A DNA stretch of 64,000 nt from assembly GCA_934096035.1 (NCBI GenBank), contig CAKOKX010000001.1, positions 1-64,000 of the forward strand, in the 5' to 3' direction. Positions 1 to 9,495 of this stretch are shown piece after piece (positions within the stretch are counted from its first letter, which is position 1; each line of letters starts with the position of its first letter). The stretch is from an uncultured Bacilli bacterium. GTDB taxonomy: Bacteria > Bacillota_I > Bacilli_A > RF39 > UBA660. The notes under the pieces are model-generated. The model was given only the letters and a program-made list of their open reading frames with translations. It was not told the DNA's origin and searched no databases. Both the position numbers and the translations under genes were made by a program.

Positions 1-70
1 TTTTAACACAAATTGTACATAAGTGTCAATTTGTTTATAAGGAAAAATTCATTTAATTTAATTAGATTAC

Positions 71-91
71 AAAAAAAGAGCCAAAGCTCTA
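71..91 (-). terminator. Intrinsic terminator of the femAB pair
   Basis: Read on the minus strand, AGAGC-tttg-GCTCT is followed by a run of seven T. The stem overlaps the stop codon of the FemAB gene that ends at 89, so it ends the two-gene femAB transcript. Confidence 0.8.
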
Positions 92-1345
92 CTTTCTAAT
101 TTTTTTAATAATTTTATACCCTTTTAAAGCTAATTTATATCCATAATAAATTACTGGATTAATAACATAATCGAATTCCCCGATTAATTCAATAATTTCA
201 GGATTAAATCCTTTTTTTAATTCATATATTCCATAATAAGGACCATTCTTATCCATATTCAAAGATATTCCATAGAAATTAACATACTTTAAATGTTTAT
301 TTATAGAATCTTCAATATGCTCTCTATAAAAAGCATACTTAGGATTAAACTCTTTATAACTTGAAGCTGTCCCACTCATAAATGTAATACCTTCATCACC
401 TGTAAATACACTCATTAAAGCTCCAATATTTATTTCTTTATTTGTTTTTCTTAAAGCTATTGCTTCTTCTAATTGCTTATTTAATTTAACTATCTTGCTT
501 TCTAATTCTTGATGATGTCTTTTTATTTTATCCCCAATATTTATTTTTTTCATTTGAGTTTCTAATGTTTCTAATTCTTTTTTAGTATTTTCCAAAGTAT
601 TCCAAACATAATCATAATAAAGATTAGTATCTATATAAGCAATATAAAGCGTAATATAATTATTCATCAAATCAACCATTTTTTTATAATATGAAGCAGG
701 TCTAATAATAAAGTTTTTATTTATTGCTGTATCTTCTAATAACTTAACAAACTCATCCATTTTACTTGAATCAACAACTTTTACTCTAACACCCATATCA
801 TATGTTTTAGCAATATTTTTTTTAGTGCTTTTGCTAAATGTTGCTAAAGTATCATTATATGTATCTTTAAGTTCTATTCTACATAGTACTCTAGGTTGTA
901 AATCTTCAAAATTTTGACTAAAACCCATATGTTTAAAACCTAATTTTTTAAAATTATAATATGCTTCTTCTCCACATTTTTCTTTTAAATTACCTTCGCT
1001 ATCTCTCGTAGCATAAATTACATTTGGATCCACTTTCAACATAAATCCATGATTCTTTTTAACATATTTTATTACTTCATCATTAAAATCTTTTAATAAA
1101 TTAAAATCAAATACATCAATTAAATAACCCCGTGGAGAATAATACAAACTTAAATTTAATGGCATTTTCTTTTCAAGTAACATTGTTGTCCCTACTAAAG
1201 TATCATCTTTATAAAACCCTAGTAAATGTCTAACCCAACCTGTACCACTTTTTAAAATTCCCCATTCTGGCAATTGATAAATTGAAAAATAAGGATTTTT
1301 TATAGCATATTCTTTAAATACATTTTCATCTATTACTTTAAGCAT
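89..1345 (-). CDS. FemAB/MurM-type peptidoglycan-bridge aminoacyltransferase
   Basis: A 418-residue member of the FemABX family. These cytosolic enzymes transfer amino acids from aminoacyl-tRNA to the lysine side chain of lipid II to build the peptidoglycan cross-bridge. Visible family signs are the N-terminal 'QLPEWG' motif, the 'YSPRG' segment near residue 70, two GNAT-like halves, a helical coiled-coil insertion at about residues 250-300 (the tRNA-binding arm of FemA/FemX), and a C-terminal 'GEFD.V.NP' segment. It starts at the ATG at 1345, preceded by GGAGGAAAT, directly after the stop of its paralogue, so the two are translationally coupled. The amino acid added cannot be told from sequence. 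Confidence 0.9.
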   Translation of the reverse strand: MLKVIDENVFKEYAIKNPYFSIYQLPEWGILKSGTGWVRHLLGFYKDDTLVGTTMLLEKKMPLNLSLYYSPRGYLIDVFDFNLLKDFNDEVIKYVKKNHGFMLKVDPNVIYATRDSEGNLKEKCGEEAYYNFKKLGFKHMGFSQNFEDLQPRVLCRIELKDTYNDTLATFSKSTKKNIAKTYDMGVRVKVVDSSKMDEFVKLLEDTAINKNFIIRPASYYKKMVDLMNNYITLYIAYIDTNLYYDYVWNTLENTKKELETLETQMKKINIGDKIKRHHQELESKIVKLNKQLEEAIALRKTNKEINIGALMSVFTGDEGITFMSGTASSYKEFNPKYAFYREHIEDSINKHLKYVNFYGISLNMDKNGPYYGIYELKKGFNPEIIELIGEFDYVINPVIYYGYKLALKGYKIIKKIRK

Positions 1346-2571
1346 TATTTCCTCCTTAGTTTTCTATAAACACTCAACATTATTGGTAACATTTTATATA
1401 ATATTTTATTATTAACTAAATCAAATTCACCAATAAATTCAATATACTCATCTCCAAATTTTCTTTTAAAATCATGAAGTTTTGCCAAATTCTTATATTT
1501 CGTATTAGGATCTCCCGGTGTCCCAAATAAATCAAAAAATTCATAACCCTTATCATAAGCATCTTTAATAGCTTCATAATAACTTCTAGTAACAGCAAAA
1601 GTAAAATTAGCTAAATCATCACTACCTATATATAAACTCCAAGCTCTATTTTTTGTATAAGTACAAATTAATGAACAAACACATACTTCATCTTTATCTA
1701 TTTTACTAAATACTTCTCTTTCTTTTTCTAATCTAGCTATTTTATTTTTAATATCTGCTTCTTTTTTCTTATTTACTTCAAGTTCTTTATTTAATTCATC
1801 AATTTCTTTACTTATATTATCTAATAATTCTTTAGGTCTAATACTAATATTAAAATATTTCATATTATTATCTTTAGACATCTCTTCACTAAATATTTTA
1901 TAATATTCTAAACTATGTGGATCAAAATCATCTTTACTACTATTACTTTGAATCAATCTATAAAAATCATCTACCTTTACATCATTATCTACCACTAAAT
2001 TATAACTATAACTTCTTTTAACACTTTTCATAAATGATTTATTAAATTTTGCCTCTATTTCTTCCCAAGGCTTTTTCAAATCAATTCTAAACGTATATCG
2101 AGGCTGATTACCTTCATACAACTTATAAAAACCTGTATGTTTATATCCTAAACTTAACATATAATTATAAAGTTCATAGTTATTTTCTCCACCATCTATT
2201 TTATTACCATCATCATCAATATCTTGATATTTAATATCTGGATCAAATTTAATATAAATAATTTTATTATCTTTCATATATTGTTTTAAATAATTAGTAA
2301 ATACCTTTATTACATCTTTATTATTATAATCTAAAACAAAACCTCGAGGTGCATATCCATAACTAAAACCAAATGGAGTATACTTAAGAAGAATTAAACA
2401 AGTAGCAACTAAATTACCATCATTATCTTCCATTCCTACATAACGAGGAATTTGTCTTTTTGCTCTTTTACAAAATTGTCCCCATTCATAACTTTGTAAA
2501 AAATGTGACTTTTTATGTTTATTTTCAAATTCTCTATATTTACTTATCTCAACATTATCTATAAATTTCAT
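1345..2571 (-). CDS. FemAB/MurM-type aminoacyltransferase, paralogue
   Basis: A 408-residue FemABX-family protein, first gene of a two-gene operon with the paralogue that follows it. It shows the same layout: 'QSYEWGQF' near residue 26, 'YAPRGFV' near residue 72, 'IKFDPD', a charged coiled-coil arm at about residues 245-295, and 'FDLFGTPGDPN' followed by 'GEFDLV' at the C-terminus. Two tandem copies usually add successive residues of a dipeptide or longer bridge (as in MurM/MurN or FemA/FemB), so a branched cross-bridge of at least two residues is inferred. The start follows GAGGTAATTAC. Confidence 0.9.
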   Translation of the reverse strand: MKFIDNVEISKYREFENKHKKSHFLQSYEWGQFCKRAKRQIPRYVGMEDNDGNLVATCLILLKYTPFGFSYGYAPRGFVLDYNNKDVIKVFTNYLKQYMKDNKIIYIKFDPDIKYQDIDDDGNKIDGGENNYELYNYMLSLGYKHTGFYKLYEGNQPRYTFRIDLKKPWEEIEAKFNKSFMKSVKRSYSYNLVVDNDVKVDDFYRLIQSNSSKDDFDPHSLEYYKIFSEEMSKDNNMKYFNISIRPKELLDNISKEIDELNKELEVNKKKEADIKNKIARLEKEREVFSKIDKDEVCVCSLICTYTKNRAWSLYIGSDDLANFTFAVTRSYYEAIKDAYDKGYEFFDLFGTPGDPNTKYKNLAKLHDFKRKFGDEYIEFIGEFDLVNNKILYKMLPIMLSVYRKLRRK

Positions 2572-2630
2572 GTAATTACCTCACTATTCATCTATAACTA
2601 GTTTATCACAACTAACTTTATTAAACAAGA

Positions 2631-2656
2631 AAAAACACCTATACTTATTATAGGTG
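2631..2656 (-). terminator. Terminator after the transglutaminase-like gene
   Basis: On the minus strand CACCTATA-ATAAG-TATAGGTG is followed by TTTTTTC, about 20 bp after the stop of the gene ending at 2676. It separates that gene from the femAB pair. Confidence 0.85.
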
Positions 2657-2675
2657 CAAAATCTAAAAATATAAT

Positions 2676-4160
2676 TTATTTATTTATTTTTTGTTCATAA
2701 ATACTTCTTAGCGTTCTAGTTAATTTAACCTGTTCAATTTGCTCAGGTATATTATTTTCATTTGCCACTCTTATAGATTGATGAAAATTAACTTTCATTT
2801 TATCTTCTGGTGTTTCTGATAATTGCATCATTAATTTTTCTACCGGAGTTCCTTCATAATCCCAATGAGAACAAGCAACAGTTTTACAAAAATCTATTAA
2901 TGCAAATGGATATTTTTCCGGATTATTATAATATTCTTGCTTTCTTACATTAAATAATACTCTTATGAAAGTTTCCGCAGGAATTGGTTTTATAAAATAC
3001 TTTTCTATTTCTAATAAACTTTCATAAATATTATCTTTGTTAGGTTTCATACTATCTGGAACATAAGGATTTAAGAGCATCTTACTAAAAAGAGAATTAC
3101 CATTAACTAATAAAGCCATAAAATTAATTGATTTTACAAAATCATCAGGTAAATTTTTTAAACCAACGCTTTCAGCTTGCTTTTTAAATTCTTGTGCCAT
3201 ATTATTTGAAAAGTAAGGAAACTCTTCATCTACAATTCTTCCCTTATCAATTTCATCCATTTGTTCTTTAGTCAAAGCAAAATACCTATAAGAAAACATA
3301 AAGTTATTATCAAACTTATTTTTTTTACTATTCCAAGTTGGATCAAAGTAATAAATTCCATCAACATTATATTTATCATCTTTAATCCTTATTACATTTC
3401 TTGCATGACCAACATTTTTTCCAGGTTGTCTTAAAAAAACTTCATCACATGCAATCCCTAATCTATTTAATAATGTACTAAATATTACAGCATATCCAAC
3501 ACAAACTATTTTATCACCAAGCAATGCCGATGTTAAATTTCTTGAAATCATTTTATCTTCATTTTCATCAACTTCTTTATATATTCTATCCCTTACTATA
3601 TCATATACATACATAATAGTTTCTAATGGTGAAAAATCAAAGCTTTTTATACTATCAACAAAATTATTAATAGTAATAATTGTATCTTCATATTCTTTAA
3701 ATGAAATTTCTTTATTATTTCCATTTATTTTAAAATAAATATTTGTTGTATTTTCTCCGAACGCTTCTCTTACTTTATTTAATAATGTTGCATCTAAATC
3801 AAATTCATCTTCAAATATGATTTTTTTAGTTGATAAAATTGGATTTTTTCTAACAAATTCAGCTATTAACTTAGGTTCATATTTAAAAGTTATATCACTA
3901 ACATTTCTTAAATAATATAATCTATCTTTTTTAACATTCTCTAATAATTCAACTTGATCTGGATAATCTGATACAACATCTAAATTACAATCTATACTTT
4001 CTTCAAAGTCATATGGATCAGAAATAAGTTCTTCAAAAGATTTATCCAATGGTTGTTTAATACATATTTCATAGTCATATGGTAAAATACCAATTGATAC
4101 ATCAGTATAAAAACAATCAAAATTTTCATCAAAAGGTGCAAAAGTTAATTTTCCTCTCAT
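2676..4160 (-). CDS. Transglutaminase-like cysteine protease-fold protein
   Basis: About 494 residues with a transglutaminase-like core. The likely triad is Cys in 'VCVGYA' (about residue 220), His in 'GHARN' (about 252) and Asp in 'YFDPTW' (about 273), in the expected order and spacing for this fold. No signal peptide or membrane segment is seen, so it is probably cytosolic. The N-terminal 150 residues and C-terminal 200 residues are not recognised. I prefer the ATG at 4160 (after GGGGGATATTATT) over an upstream ATG at 4187. Such domains serve as peptidases or amidases; substrate unknown. It is a single-gene unit with its own terminator. Confidence 0.7.
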   Translation of the reverse strand: MRGKLTFAPFDENFDCFYTDVSIGILPYDYEICIKQPLDKSFEELISDPYDFEESIDCNLDVVSDYPDQVELLENVKKDRLYYLRNVSDITFKYEPKLIAEFVRKNPILSTKKIIFEDEFDLDATLLNKVREAFGENTTNIYFKINGNNKEISFKEYEDTIITINNFVDSIKSFDFSPLETIMYVYDIVRDRIYKEVDENEDKMISRNLTSALLGDKIVCVGYAVIFSTLLNRLGIACDEVFLRQPGKNVGHARNVIRIKDDKYNVDGIYYFDPTWNSKKNKFDNNFMFSYRYFALTKEQMDEIDKGRIVDEEFPYFSNNMAQEFKKQAESVGLKNLPDDFVKSINFMALLVNGNSLFSKMLLNPYVPDSMKPNKDNIYESLLEIEKYFIKPIPAETFIRVLFNVRKQEYYNNPEKYPFALIDFCKTVACSHWDYEGTPVEKLMMQLSETPEDKMKVNFHQSIRVANENNIPEQIEQVKLTRTLRSIYEQKINK

Positions 4161-4295
4161 AATAATATCCCCCACTAAAAATCTCATTGCACTTACAATG
4201 AGACTATATATTTAGTTATTTACAACCCCCACTGTATCACAACTACCTAAATTTTAGCATATTTTAAAGGATTTGTCAAATTAATGGCCATAAAT

Positions 4296-4721
4296 CTAAT
4301 TTAAATAATCATCTAAATTAAATGTAAATTCAGCCATTCCAGCATAGTCATTTTCATCATAACTATAATCAGTAAAGAAAGTTAGAAAAATAATAAACTT
4401 ATTTTTTAAATATCTAGTTATTTTGATATCCATTACAGGCTCTACGCCATTTAGACCTTTAACATTTAACCAAGTCTCACCATCAAAAATATAATCTTTG
4501 AAATCCTTAGTTTCATTCATTGGTAATTCCAATAATTCTTCAAGTTTACAATTTAAATCAAACCCCAATGAATAGTTGTCTCCGGAAATATCAAATGATA
4601 ATGTTTTAACAATTTCTGTTAATATTTTTTCACCATTTTCATATTTACTTTGTTCATAAGTAATTAAATTAATACTGACTTTTTCGTTATCTACTTTTTC
4701 TAGTTTAGCAATTTTAAACAT
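4296..4721 (-). CDS. Hypothetical protein, 141 aa
   Basis: Not recognised. A soluble acidic protein of beta-rich character with no signal peptide, no membrane segment and no cysteine motif. The start at 4721 is supported by AAAGGTG upstream. It sits alone between the transglutaminase-like gene and another small orphan, in a stretch of single genes each with its own spacing. Composition matches the surroundings. Confidence 0.6.
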   Translation of the reverse strand: MFKIAKLEKVDNEKVSINLITYEQSKYENGEKILTEIVKTLSFDISGDNYSLGFDLNCKLEELLELPMNETKDFKDYIFDGETWLNVKGLNGVEPVMDIKITRYLKNKFIIFLTFFTDYSYDENDYAGMAEFTFNLDDYLN

Positions 4722-4806
4722 ATAATCACCTTTCAATCCCTATTATTACACAATTTCATTAAATCGTATTATTTTCTTAAAACTTCACAGCTTTAGTATT
4801 TTAATA

Positions 4807-5250
4807 TTATTTATTTATAACTTTATAATATTTTTTAAAATCTTTATATGTTATTTTTATTGTATCGATAGGTTGTTTTTCTTTAAAACATTTATATTGA
4901 TATGAGTCATTATCTTTTATCATATCATCATCCTTAAAAAAAACATAAATAAATCCAACCATATTATCATCAATATTTACATTTTCCATAGTCATTAATG
5001 GTAATGTATTAGAATTTGTTATTTCAAAATTCCATTCTAGTCCTTCACTGTTTGCTTTAATTGTATCCTTAAATGCATAAGGTGTTGATTTTAAAAATGA
5101 AGGAAATAAAAATATTGCATTAGCTATATTTTGTTGATTACCAGTCACGTCATACGATTGATTAGGTTTTATAATCGATAATAATTTGGGACTACCATGA
5201 AATAAATAAGTAGGATTATCAATATTTTGATTTAAATATTTCTTAATCAT
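4807..5250 (-). CDS. Hypothetical protein with ADP-ribosyltransferase-like N-terminus
   Basis: 147 residues. The N-terminal 'TYLFHGSPKLLSIIKP' resembles the 'Y-H-G-S' strand-loop that opens small ADP-ribosyltransferase-like folds found in phage and bacterial orphan proteins, and 'AIFLFPS...A..YAFKDT' could be the next core segment. No catalytic glutamate can be assigned with confidence. No signal peptide. The ATG at 5250 after GAGGT is chosen over a GTG three codons upstream of it in frame. Function is uncertain; the fold idea is a weak inference. Confidence 0.55.
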   Translation of the reverse strand: MIKKYLNQNIDNPTYLFHGSPKLLSIIKPNQSYDVTGNQQNIANAIFLFPSFLKSTPYAFKDTIKANSEGLEWNFEITNSNTLPLMTMENVNIDDNMVGFIYVFFKDDDMIKDNDSYQYKCFKEKQPIDTIKITYKDFKKYYKVINK

Positions 5251-5285
5251 TGTATACCTCACATTAATTCATAACATACTTAATT

Positions 5286-5504
5286 CTATTTATCAAATTT
5301 ATCCCATTCAAATGCATTTAAGTCTTTCAAATTAGGACATTTAATTTCATTATTTATTATTTTATCAAGTAATCCTATCGGACAGTTTTCGCTTCTTAAA
5401 CCATTATTATAGTAAACACAAAACTCACATTGACAATCGACAAATTGAATTTCACCCTCATGGTAAGTAAATTTATCAGTATTAAAACTTTTTCCTTCTT
5501 TCAT
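5286..5504 (-). CDS. Small cysteine-rich protein
   Basis: 72 residues with 'CQCEFC', 'NCP' and 'KCP' motifs, that is five to six cysteines arranged like a small zinc- or iron-sulfur-binding module. It lies 35 bp upstream of the ART-like orphan in the same direction, and the two may be co-transcribed. Similar short CxxC proteins are common in Firmicutes but their function is unknown. Confidence 0.5.
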   Translation of the reverse strand: MKEGKSFNTDKFTYHEGEIQFVDCQCEFCVYYNNGLRSENCPIGLLDKIINNEIKCPNLKDLNAFEWDKFDK

Positions 5505-5620
5505 AAATTAGTCATCTCAATTTATATTATACCATGTATAATATTTGTAAGCAAACTGAAAAAATTTATATTTTTCATAAAGTAATTATAAAACGAAAAA
5601 ATATATTTATTATATAAGTT

Positions 5621-6036
5621 TTATAAATCATATAATATTCTTTTAATCATTAAATTAACATTAGAAAATTCTACACTAGATGCATAAGTATCACCTAGTA
5701 TAACAGTATTGACACTTAATTTTGTATCCGATTCAAATCTAAGTAATGTTGTTTGATAAAAATGTGCATATTTACTATTACTTTGGGGAAAATTAAAAGA
5801 CAAAGCTTTTATTTCCGAACCATTTTCATCTTGCAAATAAAAGTGCCTCCATGAATATCATCCGCCCCACTTATCAAACCAGACAAAGTTATTTCATAAA
5901 TACCAGGCTTAATTATGTCAATATCTAATGATAAACATAGCCTTTGCACTTGTAGAAAAACTAGACTCTTCAAGTCCTGAATCACCTTTTAAACCTACTT
6001 CACCTTGAATTCCTTGAGGACCTATAGCACCAGTCT
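5621..6036 (-). pseudogene. Decayed collagen-like/BclA-type surface protein
   Basis: A minus-strand relic. Near 6036-5990 a frame reads Gly-X-Y triplets ('TGAIGPQGIQGEVG', then 'LKGDSG'). After frame breaks, 5836-5621 encodes the C-terminal end of a BclA-like trimeric jelly-roll domain ('LSFNFPQSNSKYAHFY...SVNTVILG...VNLMIKRI'). The gene upstream of the collagen part is missing. It matches the layout of the intact genes ending at 15536 and 20245, so it is a dead paralogue. Confidence 0.7.
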
Positions 6037-6122
6037 ATGCATAACTAAATTTCTTATAAATAAAACAATCGTAAATACAAGCCCATATTCCTTTATTAAT
6101 CTAAAAAGTCATTATAAAACAT

Positions 6123-6148
6123 AAAAAGTAGCTTGTTTGCTACTTTTT
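6123..6148 (-). terminator. Terminator of the LemA/DUF2207 operon
   Basis: AAAAAGTAGC-aaacaa-GCTACTTTTT on the minus strand, overlapping the stop codon of the last gene of the 13.6-6.1 kb operon. The A and T runs on both sides make it potentially bidirectional. Confidence 0.8.
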
Positions 6149-7127
6149 AAACTCCCCAAGTTAGTTTGATATATATTAACCAAATAAATGAAGTAAAAAC
6201 TATAAATATAATTCCATAAAACAAATAAGATATCCATAATAATATTTTAATGAAATTTACTAGACTTTTATTTATTCTCTTAAACTTTGTTTCTCTAGAA
6301 CTATAGTCTATATTTGCTTTTTTAAATTCTTCTTTTACCTTATCTGCAATTCCTAATAATTCTGCATATATTAAATACTCTTCCCATAGTTTTACTTCTT
6401 CTGGTTTTTTATCTTCTATACTACTAAAATTTAATAAGAAATTTTTAAAACCAAATACTGCATCAACATCTGGCTTAATATTCTTTGTTATAATATCTTT
6501 TCCGTTATAATGTACAATTTTATTTTCATTTTTAAATATGCTAGTTTCAGTTAGCAAAATGTCATTAATTTTTTGAAAAATAAATCCTGAGTTAAACATA
6601 GTTAATTTAATAAATTTATTCTTACCTTTATTTCTCAACATATAGAACAGAGAAGCTTCATTTCCATCATTAAAATCTATTTCTTCTTCAAGTATTTCAT
6701 ATTTCCCTTTTGAAATAAATCTTATTCTGTTTTCTTTACACCATTTTAATAGAAGAGCATTTAAAACATTAGCTCTATTTTTAATTATTCCATATTGAAA
6801 AGCAATCCAAAAAATTTTAAACATATTTTTATTAAAGGGGAAATCTCTGTAATAAAATGATTTATTTTCTTTGTATTTTTCTTCTTTTTTATATTTTTTA
6901 AAATCAATACTTCTTTTCATTAAATTAAAGGCAGGTTTTACTTTATCATTAAGTTTTAAATATAATATTATTTCAAATGTAATAAAAACTAATGTCATTA
7001 CTATTAAAGTATATTGTTTATATGTTATATGAAGTTTTAAAAAACTATTTATGTTAGGAACTAAACCAACTGCTAAAAATATTATAATTAATATTGCTAT
7101 ACATACTTTTAATAATTTATTTTTCAT
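6147..7127 (-). CDS. DUF2207-like membrane protein lacking the N-terminal domain
   Basis: About 326 residues with two N-terminal membrane helices (about residues 5-22 and 35-55), a cytosolic-type domain and two C-terminal helices. 'LWEEYLIYAELLGIADKVKEEF' near residue 255 is the signature also present in the DUF2207 protein two genes upstream, so this is a shortened paralogue without the secreted N-terminal domain. I chose the ATG at 7127, which overlaps the preceding gene by 11 bp, over an upstream ATG at 7187 that would overlap by 70 bp. Last gene of the operon. Function unknown. Confidence 0.75.
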   Translation of the reverse strand: MKNKLLKVCIAILIIIFLAVGLVPNINSFLKLHITYKQYTLIVMTLVFITFEIILYLKLNDKVKPAFNLMKRSIDFKKYKKEEKYKENKSFYYRDFPFNKNMFKIFWIAFQYGIIKNRANVLNALLLKWCKENRIRFISKGKYEILEEEIDFNDGNEASLFYMLRNKGKNKFIKLTMFNSGFIFQKINDILLTETSIFKNENKIVHYNGKDIITKNIKPDVDAVFGFKNFLLNFSSIEDKKPEEVKLWEEYLIYAELLGIADKVKEEFKKANIDYSSRETKFKRINKSLVNFIKILLWISYLFYGIIFIVFTSFIWLIYIKLTWGV

Positions 7128-9495
7128 ATTTACAAGTAAATCCTTCTGATTGTATTGATTTAATAATACTATATTTATCTTCGCCATTTAAATTGATACT
7201 ATTATTTAAGGCATTATAATAATCTTTAGTAATTTTAAAAGTTACACTATATTTATCAGTTCCAGACTCTGTTATTATTTTAAAATGTTTAAATTGATCT
7301 TTGTATGTTTCTTGCATTACATATAATAATCCAGATACTACTTTTTGTGCAATCGCAAAGGCAGGATTATCAGGATCATAATTTTTCATTTGTATTGTAC
7401 CTTTGAAATACATATCAGAAATCTTATCTTTTTTATCAAAAGAAAGTTTTACTTGAGTTACAGTTTTATATTCCGAATCCTCTTCAATTTGATGACATAC
7501 AAATGAAGAATAGTCATTTATAATGTCTTTTAAAGTTGTTAATTGTAATGATTTAGCAGTTACCGTCGGAGTTTTAGAACCGTTATTATTTAATTCATAA
7601 GAATATTGTAAAATTCCTGATATTTCAGAATTTACAATTCCAATAGCAATTTCTTGATAATTATTAAAGTCATTAAGATTTATAACAAATTCTTTATTTA
7701 AAGAGTATTCATACAAGCATTTATAAGAATTATTTTCTTTTAAAAATAATAATAGTGTTAGGTTATTCGAATTACCTTCAAATGATAGCTGTGATTTTTC
7801 ACCATAATCCTGTGGATTTATATAATAATAATTCATACTAGAATAATTAATGTTAATTGTTTGAGTATTATTTGCCTTACCAATATCCTTATAATTTTTA
7901 GGATATAATATTTTACCATTTTCATTTCCTATTAAGAGTTTATTGCTATAATCCAATGTTAAACTTTTTTTTGCTGTAATTATTAAAATGTCCTTATACT
8001 TGCCACCTGATTTATCATATAAATATTTTAATGTATCAGTTGTTTTCATTGAATCGAATAAGTTATTATAACCATTAGATACTACACTAGCATAATTATG
8101 AGCAAATACAAAAGCACCATAACCCAATCCACTATCACCAAAATCTTTATATCCTACTTTATCTAAACTAGAATCAATATCTGCGATAAACATTCCTGCA
8201 TGACCATTGATTGCAGTTCCTGTTTTATTTACTCCTGCAACAGAACTTGCAGCATAATCAGCTGTAGTTTCTATAGTAAAATTAGTGCTTGTACATTCTC
8301 CATATTCACCATTTCCACATATATATTTTTGATAGTGATGAAACAATTCATGTGCTAAAACAATTTTTGTATTATCAAAATCATCGAGCGACGAACTTAC
8401 TACAAAAAATGGAAATGAATAGGTTGTCATTATGTTATCCAACTGAGTTCCCATATCACTGAAGATATCACTTACTTTTAAAACAACTTCTGCAAGCCCA
8501 CCTATTGGAGGAACATAATATCCGAATACCCCTGTATTATTCGCATCTGTGTCTATAATAAACACAGGCATAGCAGTATCAAGATATTTTATATCAATAT
8601 TATTCTTTTTTAATAGCTTACAAGCATTTCCTTTTGCACTGCCGGTTGGACAAGTACTTAATGCGCTACCACTCCAAAAGTCATATTGTGATTTAAAATT
8701 ATAATTTAAATCAAATTTACTTTTATAATTTCCTACTGTTGACTCTAAAAACGACGCAATTTTTTCACCCTGTGATTTCGTAATTGCATTTGATCCTTCA
8801 GTAGTATAGTAGACTAAAAAGTTTTTGTTATTTGACAATATTACATCACTTAATTTACTCAAATTAGCATTTTTGTTAACCATTGGCATTACTTCGTAAT
8901 CATAAAGATTCTTGCTACTAGTACCAGAAAGTTTAGTGTCTTCTTCTATATCCCATACAACATCACTTAATGTATATTTTTCAAAAAGATATACTAATGT
9001 TTCGTTAGATAACTCATCTTTTATTGAAAATGCTTTTTTAAATAAATCAATCGGATTATTATAATCTAAACTTGTGTTTTTATATTTATAATTCAATTTG
9101 CTGTTATCATAAATAGAGTATGCTAATTGCATTATATAATCATCTTTTGATATATTACCATTGGCATAATCTTCTTCTATATTTTTGACGAAAGAATTTA
9201 TTTCTTTGTGTTCTTTAGTAGAATTAGATACATCTAAAGATGTTAAATTATCAATATCTTCAAATGGATCTTTAAATTTGTTATTTTTATTTACTATTAT
9301 TGTAATTACAATTATTGCAACAATTGCTATAAAAATTATTCCTAATATAACAAATAGTTTTTTAGACGATTTCTTGTTTGTCGGTTTAGAGTTTAAATGT
9401 TTTACATTATCCTGAGTTTTAATTATTTTAGAACCACAATTTCCACAGAATTCCGCACCATTAACGATTTCAGCATTACAATTATTACATTTCAT
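7117..9495 (-). CDS. Membrane-anchored zinc-ribbon protein with extracellular HExxH metalloprotease domain
   Basis: 792 residues. A zinc ribbon (CxxC...CxxC: 'CNNCNAEI', 'CGNCGSK') opens the protein, followed by a membrane helix near residues 48-70 and a long presumed extracellular part. At about residue 380 'LAHELFHHYQ' contains HExxH, and 'ETTADYAA' about 25 residues on supplies a candidate third ligand, as in gluzincin peptidases. Two Cys pairs flank this region. The C-terminal 250 residues are beta-rich. Its Shine-Dalgarno lies inside the final codons of the upstream DUF2207 gene, so they are coupled. Protease activity is inferred from the motif only. Confidence 0.75.
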   Translation of the reverse strand: MKCNNCNAEIVNGAEFCGNCGSKIIKTQDNVKHLNSKPTNKKSSKKLFVILGIIFIAIVAIIVITIIVNKNNKFKDPFEDIDNLTSLDVSNSTKEHKEINSFVKNIEEDYANGNISKDDYIMQLAYSIYDNSKLNYKYKNTSLDYNNPIDLFKKAFSIKDELSNETLVYLFEKYTLSDVVWDIEEDTKLSGTSSKNLYDYEVMPMVNKNANLSKLSDVILSNNKNFLVYYTTEGSNAITKSQGEKIASFLESTVGNYKSKFDLNYNFKSQYDFWSGSALSTCPTGSAKGNACKLLKKNNIDIKYLDTAMPVFIIDTDANNTGVFGYYVPPIGGLAEVVLKVSDIFSDMGTQLDNIMTTYSFPFFVVSSSLDDFDNTKIVLAHELFHHYQKYICGNGEYGECTSTNFTIETTADYAASSVAGVNKTGTAINGHAGMFIADIDSSLDKVGYKDFGDSGLGYGAFVFAHNYASVVSNGYNNLFDSMKTTDTLKYLYDKSGGKYKDILIITAKKSLTLDYSNKLLIGNENGKILYPKNYKDIGKANNTQTININYSSMNYYYINPQDYGEKSQLSFEGNSNNLTLLLFLKENNSYKCLYEYSLNKEFVINLNDFNNYQEIAIGIVNSEISGILQYSYELNNNGSKTPTVTAKSLQLTTLKDIINDYSSFVCHQIEEDSEYKTVTQVKLSFDKKDKISDMYFKGTIQMKNYDPDNPAFAIAQKVVSGLLYVMQETYKDQFKHFKIITESGTDKYSVTFKITKDYYNALNNSINLNGEDKYSIIKSIQSEGFTCKYEK

